This document shows positions 1 through 8,061 of a stretch of 51,376 bases of DNA, piece after piece (within the stretch, counting starts at the first letter, position 1; every line of letters begins with the position of its first letter). This stretch comes from an uncultured Actinomycetes bacterium (lineage in GTDB: Bacteria > Actinomycetota > Acidimicrobiia > Acidimicrobiales > RAAP-2), in NCBI GenBank assembly GCA_903870905.1, contig CAIQEU010000016.1, positions 1 to 51,376 on the forward strand, given 5' to 3'. Made by a program: the position numbers and the translations under genes. Below the pieces are notes generated by a model that was given only the letters and a program-made list of their open reading frames with translations, searched no databases and was not told the DNA's origin.

Positions 1-767
1 ATCTCTCGAATAGCCCGGATGGGGTTCTCGAGGGTCAGATCGCGAAGCACGGTGGTTGGGTCCTCGAGCATCTGCAGCAGTAGCGCCGTGGTGCCCACTT
101 TGAGGTAGGTGGCGTACTCGTTCATGTTGGAGTCGCCAACGATGATGTGCAGTCGCCGGTAGCGCTCAGCGTCGGCGTGCGGCTCGTCCCGGGTGTTGAT
201 GATGGGCCGGGAGCGCGTCGTGGCCGAGGACACCTCTTCCCACATGTGCTCGGCTCGCTGAGAAATGCAGAATTTCGGGCCCTTGGGGGTCGAGATGATC
301 TTGCCTGCACCAGCGAAAATCTGCCGTGAGATCAGGAACGGCACGAGGACATCGCTGTAGCGGGTGAGCCCATCGGTGCGATCGGTGAGGTAGTTCTCAT
401 GACAGCCATAGGAGTTTCCCGCGGAGTCGGTGTTGTTCTTGAACAAGAACACCTCACCACGAATCCCGTCATCGCTCAATCGGGTCTGCGCGTTGTCGAC
501 GAGGCCAGCGAGGATTCGCTCCCCAGCCTTATCGTGCGCCACGAGGTCGATGAGGGCATCGCACTCCGGTGTTGCGTACTCCGGGTGACTGCCGACGTCT
601 AAGTAGAGCCGGGCTCCGTTGGCGAGGAAGACATTCGATGAACGACCCCAACTCACCACACTGCGAAACAGGTACCGAGCGACTTCATCAGGACTGAGGC
701 GTCGCTGGCCGTGGTGGGTGAAGGTGACGCCGTATTCGTTCTCGAGGCCGAAGATTCGGCGATCCAC
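1..767 (-). CDS. pafA: Pup--protein ligase PafA (C-terminal part outside the window)
   Basis: ATP-dependent ligase that joins the C-terminal glutamate of Pup to substrate lysines, marking proteins for the proteasome. About 255 N-terminal codons are present; the family is about 450 residues, so the gene runs off the left edge. The GTG start is five bases after the prcA stop. The N-terminus reads [15 protein letters not shown], with the Mg-ATP glutamate at about residue 9. Family motifs follow: [19 protein letters not shown] with the presumed catalytic aspartate at residue 57, [37 protein letters not shown] and [14 protein letters not shown]. It is paralogous to Dop, encoded 1.7 kb upstream, but lacks the Dop-specific insertion loop. 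It is the last visible gene of the proteasome operon. The assignment is very secure; only the truncation limits it. Confidence 0.96.
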   Translation of the reverse strand, partial: MDRRIFGLENEYGVTFTHHGQRRLSPDEVARYLFRSVVSWGRSSNVFLANGARLYLDVGSHPEYATPECDALIDLVAHDKAGERILAGLVDNAQTRLSDDGIRGEVFLFKNNTDSAGNSYGCHENYLTDRTDGLTRYSDVLVPFLISRQIFAGAGKIISTPKGPKFCISQRAEHMWEEVSSATTRSRPIINTRDEPHADAERYRRLHIIVGDSNMNEYATYLKVGTTALLLQMLEDPTTVLRDLTLENPIRAIRE

Positions 768-772
768 CCCTG

Positions 773-1462
773 CTACGCCTCGGCGGAAGCGAGCATCGCC
801 TCAAGCTCGGCGCCGACCACTCGAGCGAAACAGCGCCGTCCGTTGTGCTCGGCGAGTACGGCGACTTCGAGGAGGTCTGGTCCAAGGGTGCGATCTGGCC
901 CAGCGAGCGCGGCAACCGCCGTGCGAAGGGCTTCTGCGATGGAGACGCCGGCAACGTAGGTGTCGTCCATACGATCGGCGATCTGCCCAGCATCGCCACC
1001 GAGGACCACGAAGTCCTCACGGTCAGTGATGGTGCCCTCGTACGCCACGTGGTACAGCCGAGTTTCCCGGGTCGCGTTCCCAAGTTCAGCCACCACGAGT
1101 TCCACTTCGAGCGGCTTGATCCCTTCGGTGAACACGTGACCGAGATACTGGGCGTAGGCGTTGGCCAAACTCCGAGCATCGACGTCTTCACGAGAGTACG
1201 CCAGGCCCTTCATGTCGGCTTGGCGGACGCCGGCGACGCGGAGCTGGTCGTACTCGTTGTACTTGCCCACGCCGCAGAAAGCGATGCGGTCGTAGATCTC
1301 CGAGATCTTGTGGAGGGTCTTCGACGGGTTCTCCGCCACGAGGACGATGCCGTCGCGAGCAATGGCGGCGATGAGAGAGCGCCCTCGGGCGATGCCCTTC
1401 TGGGCGTACTCGGCCATATCCTTCATCCGCTGCTCTGGCGAAACGTAGTACGGCATGCTCAT
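773..1462 (-). CDS. prcA: 20S proteasome alpha subunit
   Basis: Structural subunit of the outer rings of the 20S core, which gates substrate entry and docks the Mpa ring. It has 229 residues, close to other actinobacterial alpha subunits (about 240-250). The N-terminus contains [19 protein letters not shown], the gate and H0 helix region shared with mycobacterial PrcA, followed by GRSLIAA and DGIVLVAEN. The start ATG overlaps the prcB stop (ATGA, 1459-1462), which argues for translational coupling and equal output of the two core subunits. A second ATG two codons later is possible. No catalytic N-terminal threonine is expected in an alpha subunit and none is seen. Confidence 0.96.
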   Translation of the reverse strand: MSMPYYVSPEQRMKDMAEYAQKGIARGRSLIAAIARDGIVLVAENPSKTLHKISEIYDRIAFCGVGKYNEYDQLRVAGVRQADMKGLAYSREDVDARSLANAYAQYLGHVFTEGIKPLEVELVVAELGNATRETRLYHVAYEGTITDREDFVVLGGDAGQIADRMDDTYVAGVSIAEALRTAVAALAGPDRTLGPDLLEVAVLAEHNGRRCFARVVGAELEAMLASAEA

Positions 1463-2262
1463 CGACCCACTCCCCCGCGCTCCGCACTGCGGCGAGCGAT
1501 CAGCCGCTCGAACCCGCTGGCGATGACGTCCTCGGCGACGTAGCGGAAGCCGCCATTGTCGACCACGGCCACGATGGGGTAGATCCCACGAAGGGGATCA
1601 GGACCGCCGGTTGCCGAGTCTTCCTCTGCAGCGTCGTAGAGCCCAGCAATTGCCAGATCCACTGCCTCGTCCTCGCTCAAGTCCTCTCGGAACCCTGCCT
1701 TAATGGTGGATCGGGCATCTCGTCCGCCCGATCCCGTGGCCGCGTAGTCGGCTTCTTCGTAGCGACCACCCGTGCCGTCGTAGGTGAAGATCCGGCCAAC
1801 TTGCCGAGCGAGGTCGAAGCCACAGAAGAGCGGAATCACGATGAAGCCTTGCATTGCCATTGGCAGGTTGGAGCGAACCATCTGTGAGAGTTGGTTGGCC
1901 TTGCCTTCGAGAGAGAGCGTCGTCCCTTCAACCTTCTCGTAGTGCTCGAGCTGCACTTGGAACAACTTGACCATCTCCATAGCCGTCCCAGCGGTTCCCG
2001 AGATGGCCACTGCCGCGTAGCGATCTGCAGGGAACACCTTCTCCATAGCCCGGTGGGCGATGAGGTTGCCTGCAGTGGCACGACGATCGCCAGCCATGAC
2101 AACACCGCCTCGGTAGCGAAGTGCAGCAACAGTGGTGGCGTGCGGCGCAGTGAACGGATGATCGCCGCCGCCAATGGCGACGGTTGTTCCGGACTTCTCA
2201 AGGAGTGCCATCAAGTTGGGTCCTGGATCCTCCGTCACAGGGAAGAGCGGCAACGCCATCAC
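1459..2262 (-). CDS. prcB: 20S proteasome beta subunit (catalytic, Ntn-hydrolase)
   Basis: Proteolytic subunit of the 20S core. The conserved TTVAALRY...GVVMAGDRR block places the nucleophile threonine at residue 43 (counted from the GTG), so a propeptide of about 42 residues should be removed autocatalytically after HA. Downstream are SGTAGTA, the ELEHYEK-like QLEHYEKVEG, and the YDAAEEDSATGGPD segment typical of actinobacterial PrcB. Two starts are possible: GTG at 2262 (GTGA overlap with the pup stop) or ATG at 2259 (TGATG overlap). They differ by one residue and both couple translation to pup. Total length of 267 residues is normal (mycobacterial PrcB is about 290). Confidence 0.97.
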   Translation of the reverse strand: MMALPLFPVTEDPGPNLMALLEKSGTTVAIGGGDHPFTAPHATTVAALRYRGGVVMAGDRRATAGNLIAHRAMEKVFPADRYAAVAISGTAGTAMEMVKLFQVQLEHYEKVEGTTLSLEGKANQLSQMVRSNLPMAMQGFIVIPLFCGFDLARQVGRIFTYDGTGGRYEEADYAATGSGGRDARSTIKAGFREDLSEDEAVDLAIAGLYDAAEEDSATGGPDPLRGIYPIVAVVDNGGFRYVAEDVIASGFERLIARRSAERGGVGR

Positions 2263-2459
2263 TCACCGCCCTTTTGGATGTAGTTGCGGACGAATTCCTC
2301 CGCGTTGTCCTCGAGGACTTCGTCGATCTCATCAAGGAGCTCATCGAGGTCGGCCTTCAACTTCTCACCGTGCTCGCCACCGGTCGTCTGGGGAGTGGAC
2401 TGCGCGACCTGTTCATCGTCGCGGCCGTCTCGACGGCGGATCTGCTCACGCTCTGCCAT
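2259..2459 (-). CDS. pup: Prokaryotic ubiquitin-like protein Pup, ending in GGE
   Basis: Small, mostly disordered protein tag attached to lysines by PafA. From the chosen start it is 66 residues, like mycobacterial Pup (64). Seen in sequence: a charged N-terminus (MAEREQIRRRDG), a central acidic helix (KADLDELLDEIDEVLEDNAEEF) that should form the coiled coil bound by Mpa, and the C-terminus VRNYIQKGGE. The terminal residue is glutamate, not glutamine, so deamidation by Dop is not needed before ligation. A GTG four codons upstream (2471) is also open, but the ATG at 2459 has a Shine-Dalgarno AGGAG (2464-2468) at ideal spacing. The gene overlaps the 3' end of dop by 14 bases and prcB by one to four. 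Confidence 0.96.
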   Translation of the reverse strand: MAEREQIRRRDGRDDEQVAQSTPQTTGGEHGEKLKADLDELLDEIDEVLEDNAEEFVRNYIQKGGE

Positions 2460-3957
2460 GGTGCTCCTCACCCTCCAACTCGGCCACGAGTTCTCGTGCC
2501 GAGCTACATCGATCGAAGAGGGCTTCGGTCTGTGCGGCCGTACCCTTCGTGGGATCCATCATAGGGACGCGCCTCAGCGGCTCTTCCCCGACGTCGAACA
2601 CCACCGAGTCCCAATTGGCGCTGTCTACGGCGTCACGAAACTTCGTCAACGCCATCCCTCGAAAGTATGCCCGAGTGGTGCGCGGCGGAGCAGTTTCAGC
2701 GGAGCGGACGTCCGCGTCGAGGGTCAAACGTTCGAGGCTGCAGCGAGCGGCGAGGGACTTCTCGAGCCGAAGATCGTGGTACTGCAGATCGACCGCCTCG
2801 AGCCGTGGATCTTGAGCGGCCAATCCGTGTCGATCGCGGAGTCCCTCAACGAGGCGACGTTTCGCCACCCAATCCACTTCGTGCGCCAGCGTTGCTGGAT
2901 CAACCTCGAGTGCGTGCAGCGCCCTCCCCCACCGCTCGAGCGTGAGCGCTCCGGAACCATCGGCTCCGAGTACTGCAAGTCCGAAGCGATCAGCGTAGGC
3001 AACGGCCGCCTCGTAGAGCACCCACTGCATCTCGAGCGCGGTCATCGAACCCCCACGGTCGAGGTCCACTGCGGCCGAGAGGCTGGGGTCCGCAGAAAAA
3101 GCTCGGAATGCGTGGACGGGGTCGGCTGGCCACAACGGCGTGGGGTCGAGGTGCCCGTCTTCGACCATGGCCAAGATGAGCGCAGTCGTCCCGAGTTTCA
3201 GGAACGTCGCAACCTCGGCCAGATTGGCGTCGCCGGCGATGACGTGGAGTCGTCGGTACTTCGACGGATCGGCGTGCGGTTCGTCCCTCGTATTGACAAT
3301 GGGACGCTTGACGGTGGTTTCAAGTCCGATGATCTCCTCGAAGAACTCGGCGCGCTGGGACAACTGGAACGCCGGGATCTGGCCGTGACGATCGGGAAAG
3401 TCGGCACCGACCTTGCCCGCCCCACAGAAGATGATGCGAGAGATGAAGTGGGGCACACAGGCCGCAACGACATCGCTGAAGGGAAGATCTCGAGCAATCA
3501 GGTAGTTCTCGTGACAGCCGTAGCTGTTGCCCTTGCCGTCGGAGTTGTTCTTGTAGACGACGAGCTCTGGTGCCTGAGGTGCGTAGGAACGAACGGCCTC
3601 CATTGCTCGGCGCAAGACCCATTCTCCGGCAACGTCGTAGCGCACCGCTTCGAGTGCACTCGAGCATTCTGGCGAGGAGTACTCCGGGTGTGCATGGTCC
3701 ACGTAGAACCGGGCACCATTGGTGAGCACGGTGTTGGCGAGGTTGGACTCCACCATGGGCGGCATGGCGTCGAGCGGCGTGGCACCTCGAGCATCACGTT
3801 GCGGCGTCTCGTCGAAGAAGTCCCATCGGATGCGCCCAGCGCTGGCGTGGGCATAGGCGTTGACGAGCAGGCTGGACTGAACGATGGGATCTCCGAAACT
3901 ACCCACCTGGGCAACACCGAACTCCGTCTCAATACCGAGGATCTTTGGGGTGGCCAT
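2446..3957 (-). CDS. dop: Depupylase/deamidase Dop
   Basis: Carboxylate-amine-ligase-fold enzyme that removes Pup from substrates and, in species with Pup-Gln, deamidates Pup. Length is 503 residues, as in the family. Motifs seen: ILGIETEFGV with the metal/nucleotide glutamate at residue 10; the Dop-specific loop with RDARGATPLDAMPP around residues 54-68, absent from PafA; YVDHAHPEYSSPE with the likely catalytic aspartate at residue 87; [19 protein letters not shown]; and [27 protein letters not shown]. Because this genome's Pup already ends in Glu, depupylation is inferred to be its main job. It starts six bases after the mpa stop and overlaps pup at its 3' end. Confidence 0.96.
   Translation of the reverse strand: MATPKILGIETEFGVAQVGSFGDPIVQSSLLVNAYAHASAGRIRWDFFDETPQRDARGATPLDAMPPMVESNLANTVLTNGARFYVDHAHPEYSSPECSSALEAVRYDVAGEWVLRRAMEAVRSYAPQAPELVVYKNNSDGKGNSYGCHENYLIARDLPFSDVVAACVPHFISRIIFCGAGKVGADFPDRHGQIPAFQLSQRAEFFEEIIGLETTVKRPIVNTRDEPHADPSKYRRLHVIAGDANLAEVATFLKLGTTALILAMVEDGHLDPTPLWPADPVHAFRAFSADPSLSAAVDLDRGGSMTALEMQWVLYEAAVAYADRFGLAVLGADGSGALTLERWGRALHALEVDPATLAHEVDWVAKRRLVEGLRDRHGLAAQDPRLEAVDLQYHDLRLEKSLAARCSLERLTLDADVRSAETAPPRTTRAYFRGMALTKFRDAVDSANWDSVVFDVGEEPLRRVPMMDPTKGTAAQTEALFDRCSSARELVAELEGEEHHGRA
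2464..2468 (-). promoter_or_regulatory. Shine-Dalgarno site that fixes the pup start
   Basis: AGGAG on the minus strand lies four bases before the ATG at 2459 and inside the 3' end of dop. It supports the ATG over the in-frame GTG at 2471, which has no such site at usable distance. Confidence 0.7.
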
Positions 3958-3963
3958 GCCGTC

Positions 3964-5706
3964 TCAGAGGTACTGGCCGGTGCCGACTCGCTCGATCGCC
4001 CGACCACCCGCTGCAGAGGCATCGCCGCCGATAATGGTGCGGATGTAGACGATCCGCTCACCCTTTCGGCCCGAAATCCGAGCCCAGTCATCGGGGTTGG
4101 TCGTGTTCGGGAGATCCTCGTTCTCTTTGTACTCCTGCGAAATCGACTCGAGGAGATCAGCGGTCCGAACGCCACGACCGCTCCCGGCGATCTCACGCTT
4201 GATGGCGAGTTTCTTCGCACGGCGGACGATGTTCTCAATCATGGCCCCCGACGCGAAGTCCTTGAAGTACAGGATCTCCTTGTCGCCGTTCTGGTAGGTC
4301 ACCTCAAGGAACTGTCGTGCAACATCTGCTCGATACATCTCTGCCACGGTGGCTTCGATCATGGCTTGGACGGCCTTGGCTGGGTCGCCACCGCCGAGTT
4401 CTTCAACCGTTGCGGCATCGAGCGGGAGGTCGGTCGTCAAGTATCGACCGAAGATCTGCTCTGCGGCCCGCTCATCGGGCCGCTCGATCTTGATCTTCAC
4501 ATCGAGGCGTCCGGGCCGCAGGATGGCCGGGTCGATGAGGTCTTCGCGATTGGACGCCCCAATCACGATCACGTCCCGTAGGGCTTCGACGCCGTCGATC
4601 TCAGCGAGGAGTTGCGGCACGATGGTGGACTCCATATCTGAGGAGATTCCGGTGCCACGGGTGCGGAACAACGAGTCCATCTCGTCGAAGAACACGATGA
4701 CCGGAACGCCTTCAGCAGCCTTCTCCCGAGCTCTCGAGAAGACCAGTCGCAGCTGGCGCTCGGTCTCACCCACGTACTTGTTGAGGAGTTCTGGGCCTTT
4801 GATGTTGAGGAAGTACGACCGCACGTTGGGCCGCCCCGTCACTTGAGCCACCTTCTTCGCCAATGAATTCGCAACCGCCTTGGCGATCATGGTCTTGCCG
4901 CACCCAGGCGGGCCGTAGAGCAGGATCCCCTTGGGTGCAGGGAGGTCGTACTCACTGAAGAGGTGCTGGTGGAGATACGGCAACTCCACGGCGTCGGTAA
5001 TGGCTTCGATTTGGGTATCGAGGCCACCAACGTCCTCATAGGTGATGTCGGGGACCTCTTCGAGGACGAGCTCTTCCACCTCGGGTCGAGGCAGCCGCTC
5101 AATGAGGAGACCCGATCGAGCATCGGCCAACAAGGTCTCGCCTGTCCGGAGCTTCTGGCCGATCAGGTGGTCGGCGAACTCCATCACTCGGTCATCGTCA
5201 CCTCGACCGAAGACGATCGCTCGTCGACCGTCATCAAGGGTCTCTTTGTAGGTGACGATCTGACCGCCAGCACTGGTGCTCTGGGCCAAGATGACGTTCT
5301 GTGAATCGTTGACGACGACCTCGTCACCCTTGCGCAGTTGCCCGGGATCGAGGTCAGGGTGCAGTTGCACGCGGAACTTGCGCCCGGCGGAGATGATGTC
5401 TGCGGTGCCGTCGACGTTCAAGCCAACGAAAATCCCGTACTGACTCGGAGGCGCTGACAGTTTGTCGACCTCATCGCGCAGCATGGCGATCTGCTCTCGC
5501 ATTTGCTGGAGGGCCAGGCTGAGCTTCTCGTTCCGAGACGAGGCTTGACTGAGGAGGCCACGAGTTTCGAGCAATGACTCCTCGAGTTGACTCACCCGGT
5601 CGGGACTCTCTTGCATCCGACGGCGGAGTTCGAGCATTTCACCCTCTGCGTGGCGAAGCTGCGCTTCGAGATCATCCCGTTCTTGATTGCCATACTGCGC
5701 GGCCAT
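3964..5706 (-). CDS. mpa: Proteasome-associated AAA+ ATPase Mpa/ARC
   Basis: Hexameric unfoldase that recognises Pup and threads tagged proteins into the 20S core. From the chosen ATG it is 580 residues. In order: N-terminal coiled coil (about residues 8-82) that binds Pup; tandem OB folds (about 85-215, including [14 protein letters not shown]); AAA+ domain with Walker A GPPGCGKT (265-272), Walker [10 protein letters not shown] (336-344) and the arginine-rich RPGRLDVKI block. The C-terminus is GTGQYL, the penultimate-tyrosine tail used to dock on and open the 20S core. The frame stays open to 5871, but the ATG at 5706 has AGGAGG seven bases upstream, and the added 55 residues would resemble nothing in the family. 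It is the first gene of the proteasome operon. Confidence 0.97.
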   Translation of the reverse strand: MAAQYGNQERDDLEAQLRHAEGEMLELRRRMQESPDRVSQLEESLLETRGLLSQASSRNEKLSLALQQMREQIAMLRDEVDKLSAPPSQYGIFVGLNVDGTADIISAGRKFRVQLHPDLDPGQLRKGDEVVVNDSQNVILAQSTSAGGQIVTYKETLDDGRRAIVFGRGDDDRVMEFADHLIGQKLRTGETLLADARSGLLIERLPRPEVEELVLEEVPDITYEDVGGLDTQIEAITDAVELPYLHQHLFSEYDLPAPKGILLYGPPGCGKTMIAKAVANSLAKKVAQVTGRPNVRSYFLNIKGPELLNKYVGETERQLRLVFSRAREKAAEGVPVIVFFDEMDSLFRTRGTGISSDMESTIVPQLLAEIDGVEALRDVIVIGASNREDLIDPAILRPGRLDVKIKIERPDERAAEQIFGRYLTTDLPLDAATVEELGGGDPAKAVQAMIEATVAEMYRADVARQFLEVTYQNGDKEILYFKDFASGAMIENIVRRAKKLAIKREIAGSGRGVRTADLLESISQEYKENEDLPNTTNPDDWARISGRKGERIVYIRTIIGGDASAAGGRAIERVGTGQYL

Positions 5707-5725
5707 TGCACGCCTCCTCGCACGA

Positions 5726-5731
5726 ACCCTA
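5726..5731 (-). promoter_or_regulatory. Predicted -10 box of the proteasome operon
   Basis: TAGGGT on the minus strand, 19 bases before the mpa start, leaves room for the AGGAGG Shine-Dalgarno in a short leader. I see no good -35 match. It lies back to back with the ferredoxin promoter in a 169-base divergent region. Confidence 0.45.
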
Positions 5732-5792
5732 CCGTGCAGATGTGACGCCGACCATGGCACGGTGGTCGCGTCGAAGGCTCGTGCCCGCACAG

Positions 5793-5798
5793 TAGAGT
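5793..5798 (+). promoter_or_regulatory. Predicted -10 box of the ferredoxin gene
   Basis: TAGAGT on the plus strand, about 77 bases before the ferredoxin ATG, would give a leader of about 70 bases. The -35 region is not convincing. Confidence 0.35.
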
Positions 5799-5875
5799 GA
5801 CTGCGGCGGACCGCAGGTCCGGCACTGTCCGTGAAGTCGTTCACCCGGAGGCGGGTGGGTAAGGAAAGCATTCCG

Positions 5876-6112
5876 ATGAAGGTCTGGATCGATCAGGATC
5901 TCTGCACCGGCGATGGACTCTGCGAGGAGATCGCTCCCGCCGTCTTCACCCTGCTCGACGACGGTCTGGCCTACGTCAAAGAAGGCGCCGACATCAAGGA
6001 CGCTCCTGGCGGACAAGAAGGCATGGCTGCCGTTGCTCCGGAGTACGAAGACGCCGCCGTTGAGGCCTCCGAGGAGTGCCCTGGCGAGTGCATCTTCATC
6101 GTCAACGACTGA
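5876..6112 (+). CDS. Small ferredoxin, [3Fe-4S]/[4Fe-4S] single-cluster type
   Basis: Soluble electron carrier of 78 residues. The cluster motif is C10-x2-D13-x2-C16 with C68-Pro; C72 is an additional cysteine. A C-x2-D-x2-C motif is known from single-cluster ferredoxins (such as the Pyrococcus type) in which aspartate replaces one cysteine and the cluster converts between 3Fe and 4Fe forms. The protein is acidic. An in-frame GTG exists at 5831, but the ATG at 5876 is preceded by AAGGA and begins the fold ([10 protein letters not shown]). It is transcribed away from mpa. Partners are unknown; actinobacterial ferredoxins of this kind often serve cytochromes P450 or other oxygenases, but none is nearby. 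Confidence 0.9.
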   Translation: MKVWIDQDLCTGDGLCEEIAPAVFTLLDDGLAYVKEGADIKDAPGGQEGMAAVAPEYEDAAVEASEECPGECIFIVND

Positions 6113-6196
6113 GGACTCCCTGCGTCCCCAGTGACGCATCGCGAGGACCACATTCTCCCGACGGCACCACTGTCGCCGTCGCACCCCTCGGCGGAG

Positions 6197-6237
6197 AACA
6201 CCCCTCTCCCGCACCGAGGGTGCGTCGAGTGGGTGTT
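6197..6237. repeat. Nested inverted repeat between the ferredoxin and trmI
   Basis: Outer arms AACACCC (6197-6203) and GGGTGTT (6231-6237) enclose inner arms CGCACC (6210-6215) and GGTGCG (6219-6224) around a three-base loop, separated by a symmetric internal loop of six bases per side. It sits between convergent genes and could terminate either transcript, but there is no T-run on either side. Confidence 0.5.
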
Positions 6238-6270
6238 GGGCACTGAGGGACCGAGACGAGCCGTTTCGGA

Positions 6271-6297
6271 GAATGGCGTTGATGTCGGTTGCCATTC
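6271..6297. repeat. Second inverted repeat between the ferredoxin and trmI
   Basis: GAATGGC (6271-6277) and GCCATTC (6291-6297) form a perfect seven-base inverted repeat around 13 bases; CGGAG/CTCCG lie further out. The stretch 6113-6375 (263 bases) is the longest gene-free stretch here. Apart from these two repeats I see only open frames that look like shadows. Confidence 0.4.
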
Positions 6298-6375
6298 GTT
6301 AACTCCGCTTCGACGTCCGACGGCCGAATCCCGAGATGAGGAAACCTCTCCGGTCGACGAGGACTGTTCGGTGAA

Positions 6376-7227
6376 TTACGCCCCGTCGACGACGGCGTCT
6401 ACCGCTGAGAATTCGGGGCGCTGTCCGTAGCTCGGCACGAAGTCGTCGGGGAGCACCAATCGTCGAGCGAAGGTCAAGAATCCGGTGTGGGCGACCATGC
6501 GGTGATCGGGGCGAACGCTCCGGCCCTCAATGTGCCAGGTTCGTCGGAGAATCTCCACCGTCTCGGCCATGGCGAATCCGTACGCTGCAAGTGCCTCACG
6601 AACGAGTGCGGTCTGATTGATGGTCGGCAGGTACGCCATGAAGATCCCACCGGGTCGCAACGCGACGGCGGCATGGGGAACGACCTTGTCCGGTTCCGGC
6701 ATGTCGAGCAGGATTCGGTCGAGGTCGCGTTCGTCGATTCCCTGGGTGACGTCGCGGACGTGAATGTCGTAGGGAACATCTGGTCCGAGCATGGCGTGGA
6801 CGTTGGCCTTGGCGACTTCTGCGAAATCTTCACGGATTTCGTAGCCAACGATCGACACCCCAGCTCGCAATGCTGCGATGGAGAGCGCTCCTGATCCAAC
6901 CCCTGCCTCGAGCACTCGTTGGCCAGGAGCGAGGTCAGCGGCAATCAGGATCGCTCCGAGATCCTTCGGGTAGATGACCTGTGCACCACGTGGCATCTTC
7001 AACACGACGTCGGTGAGCGTGGGGCGAAGTACGAGGAAGGATCGGTTCGTCGAGCCCATGATTCGACTGCCCTCAAGGGCGCCGATGAGCGCATCGTGGT
7101 CCAAGATTCCCGAGTGGGTATGGAACTGCCGTCCGGCGGTCAAGGTGATGAGGTACCGACGGTCCTTGGCATCAACGAGGAGGACGCGCTCGCCTTCTCG
7201 AAGGACGCTGGCTGATTCAGTGGTCAC
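6376..7227 (-). CDS. trmI: tRNA (adenine-58-N1)-methyltransferase TrmI
   Basis: SAM-dependent methyltransferase that makes m1A58 in the T-loop of tRNAs. Length is 283 residues, like mycobacterial TrmI (Rv2118c). The N-terminal beta domain has LLVDAKDRRYLITL and GSRIMGSTNRSFLVLRPT. The Rossmann domain has the SAM motif VLEAGVGSGALSIAALRAG, then YEIREDFAEVAKANV, and the catalytic-region DRILLDMPEPDKVVP. The start is a GTG (7225-7227) overlapping the stop of the preceding small gene as GTGA, so trmI looks translationally coupled to a module of small membrane proteins. A trmI gene near the proteasome genes is a common actinobacterial arrangement. Confidence 0.95.
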   Translation of the reverse strand: MTTESASVLREGERVLLVDAKDRRYLITLTAGRQFHTHSGILDHDALIGALEGSRIMGSTNRSFLVLRPTLTDVVLKMPRGAQVIYPKDLGAILIAADLAPGQRVLEAGVGSGALSIAALRAGVSIVGYEIREDFAEVAKANVHAMLGPDVPYDIHVRDVTQGIDERDLDRILLDMPEPDKVVPHAAVALRPGGIFMAYLPTINQTALVREALAAYGFAMAETVEILRRTWHIEGRSVRPDHRMVAHTGFLTFARRLVLPDDFVPSYGQRPEFSAVDAVVDGA

Positions 7228-7442
7228 GAAGTCGACCTTTTCCGTTCTGGTTTGGTGGACGTCACCGTCACGCGTTGCCCAGGCTTGACCGTGATGACCT
7301 GTCGAAGTGGAGCGTCGTCAAGGTAGCGACGACGAATCCAAAGTCCGAGGGCTGCAGCAGCGAGCCATCCTGGATGGCGTTGGACGACGGCGCGTCGGAA
7401 CGCAACCCGGATGAGCCGGGTGAGGAGCGCGACGCCGAACAT
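7224..7442 (-). CDS. Small basic membrane-associated protein, unknown function
   Basis: 72 residues; family not recognised. It contains one weakly hydrophobic stretch (GWLAAAALGLWI, about residues 25-36) flanked by arginines (RLIRVAFRRAVVQR before, RRRY after), then a basic tail rich in Lys/Arg/Ser/Thr. This fits a short membrane-anchored protein with positively charged cytoplasmic parts. The ATG overlaps the previous stop as TAATG and the stop overlaps the trmI start as GTGA, so it is almost surely translated in register with its neighbours. Tight coupling on both sides is the main evidence that the gene is real. Confidence 0.75.
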   Translation of the reverse strand: MFGVALLTRLIRVAFRRAVVQRHPGWLAAAALGLWIRRRYLDDAPLRQVITVKPGQRVTVTSTKPERKRSTS

Positions 7443-7657
7443 TACGAGCGGTGAATTTCAATCACGGATTGGCGCTTGCGACCTCGACGTCGCCCTGCGA
7501 GGAAGACGAGGAAGGCTCCGAACCCGGCCGCAACTCCTGCGGTCACGACAGCGGGAGGAATGAGATCGCTGACCGTCTCTTCACCCTGTCCGAGCGCAGT
7601 CTTGTAGGACGCCTCGAGATCGCTCCGAGTGATCTTCTTCGATGCTGCGTTCGCCAT
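7442..7657 (-). CDS. Small single-pass membrane protein, unknown function
   Basis: 71 residues. The N-terminal half is polar and helical (SKKITRSDLEASYKTALGQGEE). One transmembrane helix follows (about residues 34-55, PPAVVTAGVAAGFGAFLVFLAG), then a very basic tail GRRRGRKRQ. It has both starts of a coupled gene: its ATG overlaps the holin-like gene's stop (TAATG, 7655-7659) and its own stop overlaps the next start (TAATG, 7440-7444). I do not recognise the family. Position and architecture suggest it works with the upstream two-helix protein. Confidence 0.8.
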   Translation of the reverse strand: MANAASKKITRSDLEASYKTALGQGEETVSDLIPPAVVTAGVAAGFGAFLVFLAGRRRGRKRQSVIEIHRS

Positions 7658-8028
7658 TACTTGGCCTCCTCAGGAGCAGTGGTGCGAGGACGACGACGCT
7701 TGGCAGGGCCAGAGACAACTCGCCATCCTGCGAGGGCGAGGACGCCGCAGCCGAGAATTGCCACGATGAGGTACGGCAGCCACGAGAGGTTGCCGTGGAA
7801 CGCGCCAGTTTCCTCTTGGAGGATGCGGAGGACGGCGATGAGTCCGAAGAGGACGCCGAGGCCCATCATGAACGCGCCAACTGCGCCGTAGGCGAGAAAC
7901 CGCCCTAAGGCCTTCAGGGGATCGACGGTCTCCTGCTTCACGTAGTCAACGGTCAACTCAAACGAGTCACTTCCTGACGCTTTGAGCTTTGAAAGACCTG
8001 CTTTCAATGCACCGTTCAGTATGCCCAT
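7657..8028 (-). CDS. Two-helix membrane protein, resembling actinobacterial holin-X family
   Basis: 123 residues. A soluble N-terminal segment (MGILNGALKAGLSKLKASG...ETVDPLKALGRF) precedes two hydrophobic helices (about 46-68, AYGAVGAFMMGLGVLFGLIAVL, and 84-105, WLPYLIVAILGCGVLALAGW) and a basic C-terminus ending PEEAK. The pattern resembles the putative actinobacterial holin-X group (phage holin superfamily III), a chromosomal family of unclear function. No phage gene is near, so a lysis role is unlikely. The ATG has a strong AGGAGG seven bases upstream and heads the four-gene unit ending in trmI. The family call is by pattern only. Confidence 0.75.
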   Translation of the reverse strand: MGILNGALKAGLSKLKASGSDSFELTVDYVKQETVDPLKALGRFLAYGAVGAFMMGLGVLFGLIAVLRILQEETGAFHGNLSWLPYLIVAILGCGVLALAGWRVVSGPAKRRRPRTTAPEEAK

Positions 8029-8061
8029 CTCGATTCCTCCTCCCTCGCTCTGCGCACCCTC

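Noticed and set aside
2284-4581. 765-codon open frame on the plus strand across pup, dop and mpa
   Set aside because: It is antisense to three certain genes, has no recognisable domain and reflects the lack of stops opposite GC-rich codons.
5729-6295. 188-codon minus-strand frame opposite the ferredoxin
   Set aside because: Antisense to a ferredoxin with all cluster ligands; its start lies within an inverted repeat and no domain is visible.
7657-8028. Prophage remnant suggested by the holin-like protein
   Set aside because: No phage structural, lysis or integrase gene is near; the family occurs widely in actinobacterial chromosomes.
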